Origin: Verrucomicrobiota bacterium
Lineage (GTDB): Bacteria; Verrucomicrobiota; Kiritimatiellia; CAIQIC01; JAGNIJ01
Assembly: GCA_018823105.1 (NCBI GenBank)
Contig: JAHJJH010000105.1
Span: forward strand, 1 to 38,485
Reading direction: 5' to 3'
Length of the DNA: 38,485 bases
Numbering within the stretch: the stretch's first letter is position 1; each line of letters begins with the position of its first letter. Below, in pieces: positions 17,499-26,500 of this stretch. The notes under the pieces were generated by a model. That model was given only the letters and a program-made list of their open reading frames with translations. It was not told the DNA's origin and ran no database searches. Both the position numbers and the translations under genes were made by a program.

Positions 17499-18107
17499 AT
17501 GGCAGCGGAACATAGCATTCTGAACGCCAGGGCCGAGGCTTGGCTGACGGAGTACCGGCGGGGCCATACCGAGGCGCTCGGCCCGCTGGTGGAGCAGACC
17601 CGCCGCCCGCTTTTCGGGTTCATTCTCAACATGACGGAAGGGCGCGGGGACGCCGAGGAGATTTTCCAGGAGACCTGGTACCGGACCCTCCGCCACGTGG
17701 ACCGCGTGGACGGCCGGCGCGTGATGAGCTGGCTGTTCCGGGTCGCTCATAACCTGATCGTGGACCGCGCGCGCAGGAAAAAACCAATGGAATCGCTGAA
17801 CCAGACGGCCCAGGACGAGGCGCCCGGCAGAACGGCCCTGGAGGACCGGCTCCCGGCTCCCGGCCTTTCCCCCGCTGGAGAAACCGCCGGCCGGGACCTC
17901 GGGCACCGCCTCCGGCAGGCCATCGGCCAGTTGCCGCCCGAACAGCGGGAGGTCTTTCTGCTGCGGGTCGAGGGTGACGTGCCGTTCCGCGAGATCGCGG
18001 AGATGCAGGACGTGTCCATCAACACGGCCCTCGCACGCATGCAGTATGCGCTAGCTAAATTGAGGAACGAATTGAGAGAGGAATATGCCGTCTGGGCGGA
18101 GGGATGA
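17499..18107 (+). CDS. ECF-type RNA polymerase sigma factor
   Basis: 202 residues. Region 2 is at about residues 30-100: GDAEEIFQETWYRTLRHVD and VMSWLFRVAHNLIVDRARRKK. After a Pro/Gly-rich linker, region 4 spans about 135-195: QLPPEQREVFLLRVEGDVPFREIAEMQDVSINTALARMQYALAKLR, an HTH for -35 binding. There is no region 1 or 3, as in group 4 sigma factors. It starts at an ATG after AGAAGGG and overlaps the anti-sigma gene by 4 bases. It is divergent from the histone-like gene. The linker is longer than in many ECF factors. Confidence 0.9.
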   Translation: MAAEHSILNARAEAWLTEYRRGHTEALGPLVEQTRRPLFGFILNMTEGRGDAEEIFQETWYRTLRHVDRVDGRRVMSWLFRVAHNLIVDRARRKKPMESLNQTAQDEAPGRTALEDRLPAPGLSPAGETAGRDLGHRLRQAIGQLPPEQREVFLLRVEGDVPFREIAEMQDVSINTALARMQYALAKLRNELREEYAVWAEG

Positions 18108-18661
18108 ACATGAACTGTGAAGCCATGAAAAACCGGGCCCTGCTGGACCAGTCCGGCGAGCTCTCGTGGTGGGGCCGGCGCCGCCTCGAATCCCACTTGG
18201 CGCGCTGCGCGGATTGTCGGGCCTTCCGTAATGAACTGCTCCGGCTGACGGATGCCGTTCGCTCGGTGCATTGGGACGAGTCGTTCGACGCGCGGCTTGC
18301 CGGCCGGATTGCGGCCGCCGCGCCGGGGCCATCCGCGCACACCGAGCGCCGTCGCGAGCGCTTCAACCACCTGTCCTGGCACCCGGCCCTGGCCTATTCC
18401 GCCTTGAGCGTGCTCCTGGCGCTGGCCTTCGTGCTGGTGCTGCGACCCTTCCACCGGACGGGAACGATCGCCCGCGTGACTCCTGATGCGGAGGTCGAAA
18501 TCGCCTGGGACGTGGATCTGGACGACCGGATCGCCACCCTCGACAGCCTGTTGAACCGGGCCGACTTGGACTGGAGCGACACGGAGACCGCGGCGGCCGA
18601 AAACGGCGACTTGGATTCGATTGCCACGCAATTGCTGGCCCTGGAAGGAGAACAGATATGA
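18104..18661 (+). CDS. Zinc-type anti-sigma factor, single-pass membrane
   Basis: 185 residues. The N-terminus has the His31-xxx-Cys35-xx-Cys38 signature (HLARCADC) of zinc-binding anti-sigma (ZAS) domains, which hold the ECF sigma factor inactive. A membrane helix is at about 94-113 (PALAYSALSVLLALAFVLVL). The rest is an acidic extracytoplasmic tail (DAEVEIAWDVDLDDRIATLDSLL). It overlaps both the sigma gene and the next gene by 4 bases (ATGA), so the trio is coupled. The pairing with the sigma factor is inferred from adjacency. Confidence 0.85.
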   Translation: MNMNCEAMKNRALLDQSGELSWWGRRRLESHLARCADCRAFRNELLRLTDAVRSVHWDESFDARLAGRIAAAAPGPSAHTERRRERFNHLSWHPALAYSALSVLLALAFVLVLRPFHRTGTIARVTPDAEVEIAWDVDLDDRIATLDSLLNRADLDWSDTETAAAENGDLDSIATQLLALEGEQI

Positions 18662-19392
18662 AGACGTTTTTCCTGCGAAACTGGCTTGGAATCGTCCTGG
18701 TGTGCCTGGCTGCCGCGCTGGGCGCCAAGGCGCAGGAATTCGAAGAGCCACCGCCCCTCGGGCCGCCACCCGACGAAATGCCTCCGCCCGGGGCCCTCGA
18801 CTCCCCCAAAACGGCCGGCCCGCCGCCAGGTCCGGAGGCCCCCGTGGATATCTGGATGAACAGAATGCACCAGCGGAATCCCGATGAGTTCCGGCGGTTT
18901 CAGCGAATGCGGCACCAGGATCCCGAGGGTTTCCGGAAGGAGCTGGTGACCCGCCTGGGCCGGAAGCGCCTTGAGGCCAGCATGGCCGCGCACCCGCGGC
19001 TACGGGCTTTCCTCGAAACTCTCCCCGAACCCGAGCGCATGGATGTCATCCTGGCGTTGAGCCGGGCCCTTCGGCCGGAGGGGCCGCCCACGCCACCAAA
19101 CGAATCGGCTGGCCCGGAGACACGTCAATTGCGCGAAGATATAAACCGGCTGGCCGGGGAATGCCGGAAGACCGACGACCCGGCGCAGCGCGAAAAACTT
19201 CAAGCCGAGTTGCGGGTCAAACTTGGCGAGATGTTCGACACCCGGGAAAAGGAACGCGAACGGCATATCTCGCGGATTCAGTCCGAAATCGCCAAGTTGC
19301 AGCAGATGCTGGAATCCCGCCGGGCGAGCCGCGAGGAGATCATCGAACGCCGGCTGCGGGAGTTGACGGAAGACGAAACATTACAGTGGTAG
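18658..19392 (+). CDS. Secreted coiled-coil protein of the sigma/anti-sigma operon
   Basis: 244 residues with a signal peptide (MKTFFLRNWLGIVLVCLAAALGAKA) and then a proline-rich stretch (EEPPPLGPPPDEMPPPGA). A mostly helical charged body follows, with a C-terminal coiled coil at about 160-240 (REKLQAELRVKLGEMFD..., RIQSEIAKLQQMLESRRASREEIIERRLREL). It could be the periplasmic sensor or ligand for the anti-sigma tail, loosely like CpxP/Spy or metal-sensor proteins; no specific family is recognised. GGAAGGAGAA serves the ATG. Its TAG stop is inside the GGTAGGGCG end of the next REP element. Confidence 0.7.
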   Translation: MKTFFLRNWLGIVLVCLAAALGAKAQEFEEPPPLGPPPDEMPPPGALDSPKTAGPPPGPEAPVDIWMNRMHQRNPDEFRRFQRMRHQDPEGFRKELVTRLGRKRLEASMAAHPRLRAFLETLPEPERMDVILALSRALRPEGPPTPPNESAGPETRQLREDINRLAGECRKTDDPAQREKLQAELRVKLGEMFDTREKERERHISRIQSEIAKLQQMLESRRASREEIIERRLRELTEDETLQW

Positions 19393-19458
19393 GGCGCGGC
19401 AGCCCTGACGCGCCGGGCATAATTCTCTACTCGGCGGGTCTGGAAGCCCCGCCCTACC
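19388..19458. repeat. REP inverted pair downstream of the transposase
   Basis: Left unit: GGTAGGGCGCGGC...GACGCGCCG from 19388. Right unit: TCGGCGGGTCTGGAAG, then CCCCGCCCTACC, 19431-19458, in inverted orientation. GGTAGGGCG and CGCCCTACC are exact complements. Each unit can fold by itself. The left TAG is the stop of the coiled-coil gene, and the right TAG (minus strand) is the stop of the transposase. Confidence 0.85.
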
Positions 19459-19933
19459 AGGAATCCCAAACATAGGGCCAGTCTTCAGGCCGGGCCACCA
19501 GCCTCTTTCGCACAGGATTCATACGGATATAATGAGCTTTCTCAAGCCGGCGCTCATCTTTCCTCAAGCGATGGTCAAAATAGTCTCGCTGCCAACGAAT
19601 CCCTGTTTGACGAGCAATGAATTCCTTGGTCTTTGCGACCAGATGCTTCATTTCATGATCGCGGGCAAATGCAACCAACGCGTGCAGGTGGTCCGGCATC
19701 AGCAAAAGCAGATGCACATGCCATTCGTCACGCGCATGACAAAAGCGGAAAGCATCTGCCACCACGGCCGCAATGGATTCATGACACAATTGATTTTTCC
19801 CACGCTCTGCGCAATTGATCGAAATGAAAAAGACCGCGTCTTCCCGAACCCATGATGGAATCTCGTGAGGCAGCTTCTTACGCGATGGGAGGTCATGTTT
19901 CACGTACTTTGGTTCATCCGGATGACGAAACAC
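19454..19933 (-). CDS. REP-associated tyrosine transposase (RAYT, Y1 HUH family)
   Basis: 159 residues from a GTG at 19933 with AAAGGAG just upstream. The HUH motif is His82-Leu-His84 in LMPDHLHAL, preceded by WHVHLLLL. The tyrosine-bearing helix is HYIRMNPVRKRLV, with Tyr135 as probable nucleophile, followed by RPEDWPYVWDSW. These are typical of the IS200-like single-strand transposases that mobilise or maintain REP palindromes. The gene is flanked by same-orientation copies of one REP unit (19941-19968 and 19431-19458), and its own TAG stop is in the downstream copy. It appears intact. Confidence 0.88.
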   Translation of the reverse strand: MFRHPDEPKYVKHDLPSRKKLPHEIPSWVREDAVFFISINCAERGKNQLCHESIAAVVADAFRFCHARDEWHVHLLLLMPDHLHALVAFARDHEMKHLVAKTKEFIARQTGIRWQRDYFDHRLRKDERRLEKAHYIRMNPVRKRLVARPEDWPYVWDSW

Positions 19934-19940
19934 TCTCCTT

Positions 19941-20029
19941 TCGGCGGACCTGGAAGCCCCGCCTTACCGTTGACATCATCCATCACGGGTAGGGCGCGGC
20001 CTCCGGACGCGCCGGACACCCCACCCTAC
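19941..20029. repeat. REP units upstream of the transposase and at the end of rsfS
   Basis: TCGGCGGACCTGGAAG, then CCCCGCCTTACC (19941-19968), is a close copy of the 19431-19458 unit in the same orientation. A second unit starts GGTAGGGCGCGGCC at 19988, contains GGACGCGCCGG, and closes with CCACCCTACTC at 20019-20029. The TAG read on minus at 20028-20026 is the rsfS stop codon. Confidence 0.75.
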
Positions 20030-20361
20030 TCCATCCGAGGCGCATCGCTCCAGAGTCTTTCCAGCGCGTAATAGACCCGGGCGTTGGATGAGAAAATGTG
20101 CACCACCGCGTCGAGATAATCGGCCACCACCCAGCCGCTTTCCGGTGTGCCCGCCCGGCGAAAACAACGGATTCCGACGCGGGCCAGTGCCTTCTCCAAT
20201 TCGTCGGCCAGGGCCTTGAGGTGTGGCGGGTTGAGACCTGTGGCGACCAGGTAGAAATCGGCCACGCTGGACAGGCCCCGCATATCCAGCAGGACAATGT
20301 CCTCGCCCTTCCGGGCGGACAGGGCCTCGCGGGCCCTTCTGGCTAGTTCAATCGGTTCGAT
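20026..20361 (-). CDS. rsfS: Ribosome silencing factor RsfS, probably with a non-standard start codon
   Basis: RsfS binds ribosomal protein L14 and blocks subunit joining when nutrients are low. The frame gives IELARRAREALSARKGEDIVLLDMRGLSSVADFYLVATG, then ADELEKALARVG, SGWVVADYLDAVVHIF and YYALERLW, the standard family body of about 110 residues. No ATG, GTG or TTG lies in frame near the expected N-terminus; the next one is far upstream, inside nadD. An ATC at 20361 has GGAGAGG 5 bases upstream, and ATT at 20352 is another candidate. The 5' end overlaps the nadD 3' end, so translational coupling is likely. The TAG stop is in a REP unit. Confidence 0.85.
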   Translation of the reverse strand: MEPIELARRAREALSARKGEDIVLLDMRGLSSVADFYLVATGLNPPHLKALADELEKALARVGIRCFRRAGTPESGWVVADYLDAVVHIFSSNARVYYALERLWSDAPRME

Positions 20362-20984
20362 CTGCGCCTCTCCACCGCGTACAGCTTCTTTTTGAGAATA
20401 TACTCCTCCACCGCCGGGGAGACAAGATGGCGTATGCTCAACCCCTGCGCCACGCGGCGCCGAATCTCGGTCGAGGAGATATCCAGCACATGCCCGCGAA
20501 AGACCGTCCGGGCCAGCCGCGGCGGCCAGGGATTCTCCAGGCGCAGACGGCGGGCCGTCATGCGGGCGAGAGAAAAGCCGGGCCGCTCGAGCGTGACGAA
20601 TACGCAACGTCGCAGAAGTTCGCCGATCTCGCGCCAGCCGTGCAGCTCGTAGAGCGAGTCCGACCCGATGATGAAATGCAGGCGGGTATCCGGGTGCTTT
20701 TTTTGAAGCGCCCTGATGGTGTCAATCGTGTAGGAAATCCCTCCCCGCCGAATTTCCAGGTCGGAGACGGTAAACCGGGGATGGCCCCGGAGGGCGAGGC
20801 GGAGCATGGCCACGCGGTCGGCGTCCGGCGCCAGTTCGCCCGCCGCCTTGTGCGGCGGCCGAGCGCACGGCACGAAAAGCACGCGATCGAGGCGGAATCG
20901 CTCCAAGGCATCCCGGGCCATGATCAAGTGCCCCAGGTGCACCGGATTGAAAGATCCGCCGAGAATGCCGAGCCGGGCGATCAC
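20343..20984 (-). CDS. nadD: Nicotinate-nucleotide adenylyltransferase
   Basis: Adenylates nicotinate mononucleotide in NAD synthesis. About 213 residues. The nucleotidyltransferase motif GGSFNPVHLGHL (His16 and His19 of the HxGH type) is at the N-terminus. DISSTEIRRR (ISSTxIR) near the C-terminus completes the ATP site. VPCARPPHK and YTIDTIRALQKKHP, and FIIGSDSLYELHGWREIGEL, are typical. The start is placed at GTG 20984, overlapping the TGA of the upstream gene and giving the usual short N-terminus; a GTG at 21014 is possible. nadD next to rsfS is a common bacterial arrangement. Confidence 0.92.
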   Translation of the reverse strand: MIARLGILGGSFNPVHLGHLIMARDALERFRLDRVLFVPCARPPHKAAGELAPDADRVAMLRLALRGHPRFTVSDLEIRRGGISYTIDTIRALQKKHPDTRLHFIIGSDSLYELHGWREIGELLRRCVFVTLERPGFSLARMTARRLRLENPWPPRLARTVFRGHVLDISSTEIRRRVAQGLSIRHLVSPAVEEYILKKKLYAVERRRSNRLN

Positions 20985-21754
20985 AGCCGTACGTTGATGC
21001 CCATCAGTTTCCACTGCGGATGCTCGTAGATGAACTTCAATTTGAAGAACACCTGGTTGGGCTGGGCGGGAAAATAGCCCTCCAGCGCGAGCACGCCGTC
21101 GGCATCCACGGCCGGCTTCTGGCTGAATACCGGCGTCTGTTCCCGGAGCGGAGACAGGTCGATCTTCTTCTCCACGAAAGACGCAAAAACATTTTTCAAC
21201 TCGTCCGCGGTAATCTGGCCCTGCCAGAGCCGGGATATGTGCCCATGGAAACCGGTGAAATCGTTCTTGTGGACCGCCTCGGCCAGCCAGGCCACGGCCT
21301 CCGTCGTCAACCGCTGCAGTTCGGCATCCGGCGGAGGTTCCGCACGGTCGGACTCGCGAACAATGCCGGCCTCCGCCTTGCGCACGGCCAGGATCTTCCA
21401 GGTCTCCCCTTCCTTCACCAGGTCCACCGCGACCGGGATCTGCCCGCCGTCCCGCGTGGTGACCGTGCCCTCGAGTTTACCGGTGTTGTTTTCGATCTTA
21501 CGCGAAGACCAGGAGGCGCTCTGGTAGCCGCCCAACGCCGTGCTTTCGAGGAACGCGGCGAAGGCCTCCTCGCTCGTGGCCGCCCGGAACTCAGCCGCCG
21601 TGGCGAGATAGGCTTCCTGAATCTTCCCCTGCTGCACCAAGGAGAAGAACTCATCCGCCGCCTTCGGCAGACCGCTGGTAGCAAAGAAAGCGAGAGCAAT
21701 AATGATGGCCAAGACCACCACGATCCCGAGTAAAATCTTCCCGACTTTTTTCAT
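20981..21754 (-). CDS. Membrane-anchored protein of unknown function, NTF2/DUF-like
   Basis: 257 residues. One N-terminal helix (about 7-27, ILLGIVVVLAIIIALAFFA) anchors it, with the rest probably outside the cytoplasm. Two similar halves each look like a small alpha-beta cone domain (FFSLVQQGKIQEAYLATAAEF... and VAWLAEAVHKNDFTGFHGHISRLW...), as in NTF2-like or DUF4878-type lipocalin-free domains. That assignment is by eye and weak. GAGGAG precedes the ATG at 21754. The gene overlaps nadD (GTGA), so it leads the three-gene minus-strand operon with nadD and rsfS. Confidence 0.65.
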   Translation of the reverse strand: MKKVGKILLGIVVVLAIIIALAFFATSGLPKAADEFFSLVQQGKIQEAYLATAAEFRAATSEEAFAAFLESTALGGYQSASWSSRKIENNTGKLEGTVTTRDGGQIPVAVDLVKEGETWKILAVRKAEAGIVRESDRAEPPPDAELQRLTTEAVAWLAEAVHKNDFTGFHGHISRLWQGQITADELKNVFASFVEKKIDLSPLREQTPVFSQKPAVDADGVLALEGYFPAQPNQVFFKLKFIYEHPQWKLMGINVRL

Positions 21755-21875
21755 GCCGTGCTCCTCGGTTGTATTCGTTTTTTCATTATCCCCGGCAGGG
21801 CCGAGGAGTCAAGGACTCCCCCGTCCGCCCAGCCTCTGTTTCCGGCGCCAGGCCGACCGGCCGGGGGCTGAATGT

Positions 21876-21905
21876 TTGACGAACGGGCTGATGAAGTGCT
21901 ATAGA
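21876..21905 (+). promoter_or_regulatory. Sigma70-like promoter for the purF operon
   Basis: TTGACG (21876-21881), an 18-bp spacer and TATAGA (21900-21905) face purF. The predicted leader is about 170 bases. Confidence 0.55.
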
Positions 21906-22082
21906 GAGCGATTAATGCGCGCTACATTTATGTAGCCATGGCGCCCTCAGTGAATACAAATATGTAACTCGATCCGTGGGCATGGCGCGAAATACCCAGT
22001 TATTTGTGTTTTCTTCATGGAAGAAGTCATTGGAATGGTTCTAGCTTAAAGGAACACGGGCCGAAAGAGCGGACCGGATGCA
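21906..22082 (+). promoter_or_regulatory. Long purF leader with a small hairpin
   Basis: GCTACA-TTTA-TGTAGC (21921-21936) is a perfect 6-bp stem close to the predicted transcript start. CATGGCGC occurs twice (21936 and 21982). Two short frames begin at ATG 21937 (9 codons) and ATG 21983 (20 codons), but neither has a clear ribosome-binding site. No known riboswitch class was recognised. The region is AT-richer than the flanking genes. Confidence 0.35.
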
Positions 22083-23522
22083 ATGATTACCAGGATTCCA
22101 AAAGAGGGCCAACTCGACGAACCGCGCGAGGCCTGCGGCCTGTTCGGCGCGTTCGGCGTGCCGGAGGCGGCGAAGGTGATTCATGCGGGGCTGTTCTCAC
22201 TCCAGCACCGCGGTCAGGAGGGCGCCGGGATCGTCGTCAGCAACGGCGAAAAAGTGAGGTCCGTCAAGGGCATGGGCTTGCTGGCGGAGGTGTTTGCGAG
22301 CCGCTCCCTCGCCGAGTTGCAGGGGCGCCTGGGCATCGGTCACGTCCGCTACTCGACCACAGGGTCGTCGCGGCCGCAGAACGTTCAACCGATCGTCTTC
22401 GAGTGCGTGGACGGCCTCTGGGCGCTGGCGCATAACGGCAACCTGACCAACTCGCAGACCATGCGCCGATCCTACCAGGAAGCCGGCGCGATCTTTCAGA
22501 CGAGCACGGACAGCGAAATCCTGATGCACCTGCTCGCCGACCCGGCATATCGCGGACGGCCGCGCCGAGTGGAACGGGCGCTGGCGGAACTTGAAGGCGC
22601 CTTTTCGTTCCTGTTGATGACCCGGGATTCGGTCATGGCCGCGCGCGATCGGTATGGCTTCCGACCGCTCTCCGTCGGCCGCTTGGGCGAGGGCTATGTC
22701 TTCGCCAGCGAGACCTGTGCGCTGGAGCAGGTGGGTGCCGCCTACGTCCGCGACGTGCTGCCCGGCGAACTGGTCGTCGCGGACGCGAAAGGCTTCCGGA
22801 GCCGTACGTTTTGCGAGCCGGTCAGCGGGCCGCTGGGCCAGTGCATCTTCGAGCACGTCTACTTCGCACGGCCGGACAGCATGATCTTCGGCCAGAGCGT
22901 CCATGAGACCCGCCTGGCACTCGGGCGGCGACTGGCCCGGGAGCATCCGGTCGAAGCGGACCTCGTGATGCCGGTGCCGGACAGCGGAAGCTCGGCGGCG
23001 CTGGGCTATTCGCTGGAGAGCGGCCTGCCCATGGATTACGGCTTCATCCGCAACCACTACATCGGCCGGACGTTCATCATGCCGGAGATGGACCAGCGAG
23101 CGGACCAGGTGGACCTGAAGCTGGCCGTGGTGCCGGGCGTGGTGCGGGACAAGCGGGTGGTGGTGGTGGACGATTCGATCGTCCGGGGCAACACCTCGCG
23201 TCGCCGGATCGCGGCGCTGCGCAAGGCCGGCGCGCGCGAAATCCACCTGCGCATCGCCTGCCCGCCAATCCGGCATCCCTGCTATTTCGGCATAGATTTC
23301 CCGTCGAGTCAGGACCTGGTCGCCGCGCAACACGCCCTCGAGGAAATCCGGCAGTTTATCGGGGCGGACAGCCTGGCCTACTTGAGCCGGGAGGGATTAC
23401 TTTCCGCGTTTGAGCAACCGGGCGATTACTGCACCGGCTGTTTTTCGGGCAAGTACCCGGCGCCCATTCCGGAGCAGCACTCTAAAACCGCGTTGGAAAA
23501 AACGCCGGGGGGGGCCGGATGA
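22083..23522 (+). CDS. purF: Amidophosphoribosyltransferase
   Basis: First committed step of purine synthesis: PRPP plus glutamine gives phosphoribosylamine. 479 residues. Cys18 in [10 protein letters not shown] is the glutaminase nucleophile after a 17-residue propeptide. The PRPP loop is [16 protein letters not shown]. Cysteines at 254 ([14 protein letters not shown]), 393 and 400 ([14 protein letters not shown]), and 450 and 453 (DYCTGC) indicate the oxygen-sensitive [4Fe-4S] Bacillus-type enzyme, not the E. coli type. Its TGA overlaps the gltB ATG by 4 bases, which ties purine synthesis to glutamate synthase. Confidence 0.96.
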   Translation: MITRIPKEGQLDEPREACGLFGAFGVPEAAKVIHAGLFSLQHRGQEGAGIVVSNGEKVRSVKGMGLLAEVFASRSLAELQGRLGIGHVRYSTTGSSRPQNVQPIVFECVDGLWALAHNGNLTNSQTMRRSYQEAGAIFQTSTDSEILMHLLADPAYRGRPRRVERALAELEGAFSFLLMTRDSVMAARDRYGFRPLSVGRLGEGYVFASETCALEQVGAAYVRDVLPGELVVADAKGFRSRTFCEPVSGPLGQCIFEHVYFARPDSMIFGQSVHETRLALGRRLAREHPVEADLVMPVPDSGSSAALGYSLESGLPMDYGFIRNHYIGRTFIMPEMDQRADQVDLKLAVVPGVVRDKRVVVVDDSIVRGNTSRRRIAALRKAGAREIHLRIACPPIRHPCYFGIDFPSSQDLVAAQHALEEIRQFIGADSLAYLSREGLLSAFEQPGDYCTGCFSGKYPAPIPEQHSKTALEKTPGGAG

Positions 23523-26500
23523 ACCCGTCCCCACCTCCGGCGCAAGGCCTGTATCACCCCGGCCAGGAGCACGACGCGTGCGGCGTCGGGTTCGTCTGCC
23601 ACATGCGCGGCGAGAAATCGCACGACGTGATTTCCAAGGCGCTGCAGATCCTCGTCAACCTGACGCATCGCGGAGCGTGCGGCTGCGATGAGAAGACCGG
23701 CGACGGCGCGGGTCTCCTCATGCAGTTTCCGCACGCGTATTTCGCCGAGCGAGCTGCGGAGGCAGGCCTGCGGCTGAAGGACGAAAAGGAGTATGGCGCA
23801 GGCCTCGTGTTCCTGCCACGCCACCCGCGCCAGCGCGCACAGTGCGTTTCTTTGTTTGAGGATGTCATCAAGGCTGAGGGACAGGTCCTGCTGGGCTGGC
23901 GCGACGTACCGGTGCGGAACGAGGGCATCGGCGACCTGGCACGCCGCGTGGAGCCGTTCATCGCGCAGGTCTTCATCGGCCGGGGCGCCGGCCTCCAAGA
24001 CGCCGCGCATTTCGAACGCAAGCTGTTCGTGATCCGGAAGGTCATGGAGCGGGCGATCCGCGAGTCCGACCTGCCGGAGAAAAAGTACTTCTATATTCCA
24101 AGTCTGTCGTGCCAGACGTTCGTGTATAAGGGCCTGCTGCTGGCGGACCAGATCGAATCGTTTTTCCCGGACCTGGCCGACCCCGCGATGACCAGCGGCC
24201 TGGCGCTGGTGCATCAGCGCTACAGCACCAACACCTTCCCGACCTGGGACTTGGCCCAGCCGTTCCGCTTCCTGTGCCACAACGGCGAGATCAATACCCT
24301 GCGCGGGAACATCAACTGGATGAACACCCGCCAGTATCTGTTCAAGTCCAAGCTCTTCGGCGACGACATGGCCAAGCTGTTCCCGATCGCAACGCCCGGC
24401 GCGAGCGACTCGGCGATCCTGGATAACGCCGTCGAGCTGCTCACCCACACCGGGCGCCCCCTCCCCCACGCGGTCATGATGCTGATCCCCGAGGCGTGGC
24501 AGAACCACCGGACGATGCCGGACGAAAAGAAGGCGTTCTACGAATACCACGCGAACCTGATGGAGCCGTGGGACGGCCCCGCCTCCATCCCGTTCACGGA
24601 CGGCCGCTGCATGGGCGCGGTGCTCGACCGCAACGGGCTGCGCCCGTCGCGCTATACCGTCACGCGCGACGGGTTCGTGATCCTCGCTTCCGAGACCGGC
24701 GTGCTCGACATCCCGGCGCAGAACATCGAGTACAGGGGGCGCCTTCAGCCGGGCCGCATGCTGCTGGTCGATACCGAGCGCGGGCGGATCGTGGACGACG
24801 AGGAGATCAAGACCGAGGTTAGCCGGCGGCGGCCGTACCGGACCTGGCTGAACGAGCAGCGAGTGACCCTCAAATCCCTGCCGCGCTCCATGCAGCCGGA
24901 CACGGGCGACTTTCCGGACCTGCGCCGGCACCAGCAGCTCTTCGGGTACACGCTGGAGGATCTGCGCCTCGTCCTGACACCCATGGCCGCGAAGGGCCAG
25001 GAGGCCATCGGCTCGATGGGCACGGACACGCCGCTGGCGGTGCTGTCGTCGCGGTCGCAAATGCTCTACAACTACTTCAAACAACTGTTTGCCCAGGTCA
25101 CCAATCCCCCGCTGGACGCCATTCGCGAGGAACTGGTCACGTCTCTGAATATGTATGTCGGGCCGGAACGGAATCTCTTCGAGGAGACCCCCGAGCACGC
25201 CCACCGGCTGAAGCTGGACCAACCGATCCTGACCAACGAGGAACTGAACAAGATCCACGAATTGCGCGTGGGCAACCTGCGTTCGATGACACTGCCCATC
25301 CTGTTCCCCGTCGCCGAGGGCGGGCCCGGCCTGCGGCAGGCGATGGACGAGTTGTGCGCGGCGGCTTCCCGGGCGGTCGGGGGTGGCTGCACCATGCTGG
25401 TCCTTTCCGACCGCGGGGCCACGGCAGAACGGGCGCCCATCCCGGCCTTGCTGGCGACGGCTGGCGTGCACCATCATCTCATCCGGGAAGGCTTGCGCAC
25501 CCGCTGCGGGCTGGTCGTCGAAAGCGGCGAACCCCGCGAAGTGCATCACTTCGCCATGCTGCTGGGCTACGGGGCCGGCGGCATCAATCCCTACCTGGCT
25601 TATGAAACGATCGGAGAAATGGTGCGCGACGGCCTGATTCCTGAAATCAAGGACACGCTCAAGGCGCACACCCACTACATCAAGGCCGTCAACAAGGGCC
25701 TCCTGAAGGTGATGTCCAAGATGGGCATCTCGACGCTGCAAAGCTACTGCGGCGCGCAGATTTTCGAGGCGGTCGGATTGGGCCCCGAGGTCGTCGACCG
25801 TTATTTCACGGCCACCCCGTCGCGGGTGGGCGGAATCGGGCTGGACGAGCTGGCGGCCGAGGTCCGGAAGCGGCACCAGCGGGCCTTTCCCCCGGCGCAG
25901 GTGCCCGCCCTGCTCGAACTGGACATCGGCGGTAACTACCAATGGCGACGGGGCGGCGAGTATCACTTGTTCAATCCGCTGACGATCGCCAAGCTGCAGC
26001 AGGCCACGTGCACCGGTGACCCGAAGCTCTACGCGGAGTACGCGAAGCTGATCAACGGGCAGCATGCCCAGCTCTGCACCCTGCGCGGCCTGCTGGACTT
26101 CAAACCCGCCGGCCCACCCGTGCCGCTGGAGGAAGTCGAGCCGTGGACGTCCATCGCGCGCCGGTTCAAGACGGGCGCCATGTCGTACGGCTCGATCAGC
26201 CAGGAGGCGCACGAGACGCTGGCCATCGCGATGAACCGCATCGGCGGAAAGAGCAACAGCGGCGAGGGCGGCGAGGATTCGTCGCGGTTCCTGCCCGATC
26301 CGGCCGGCGACTGGCGGATCAGCGCGATCAAGCAGGTGGCCTCCGGACGGTTCGGCGTGACAAGCCAGTATCTATTGAGCGCAAAGGAGTTACAGATCAA
26401 GATAGCCCAGGGCGCCAAGCCCGGCGAGGGTGGCCAGTTGCCCGCGGAGAAGGTCTACCCCTGGATCGCGAAAACGCGCCACTCCACGCCGTATGTGCAG

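Noticed and set aside
21937-22045. Leader peptides upstream of purF
   Set aside because: Two short frames of 9 and 20 codons have ATGs but no good ribosome-binding site and no run of a regulatory amino acid.
21906-22082. Purine or glutamine riboswitch before purF
   Set aside because: The conserved blocks of the known purine aptamers and of the glnA RNA are not visible.
23426-26212. A 928-codon open frame on the minus strand across gltB
   Set aside because: It is antisense to a full-length, clearly conserved gltB. Its residues are Arg/Ala/Gly/His-rich with no motifs, as expected from GC-rich codon shadows. The same applies to 8449-10362, 12823-14289, 728-2059 and 14714-15868 on minus.
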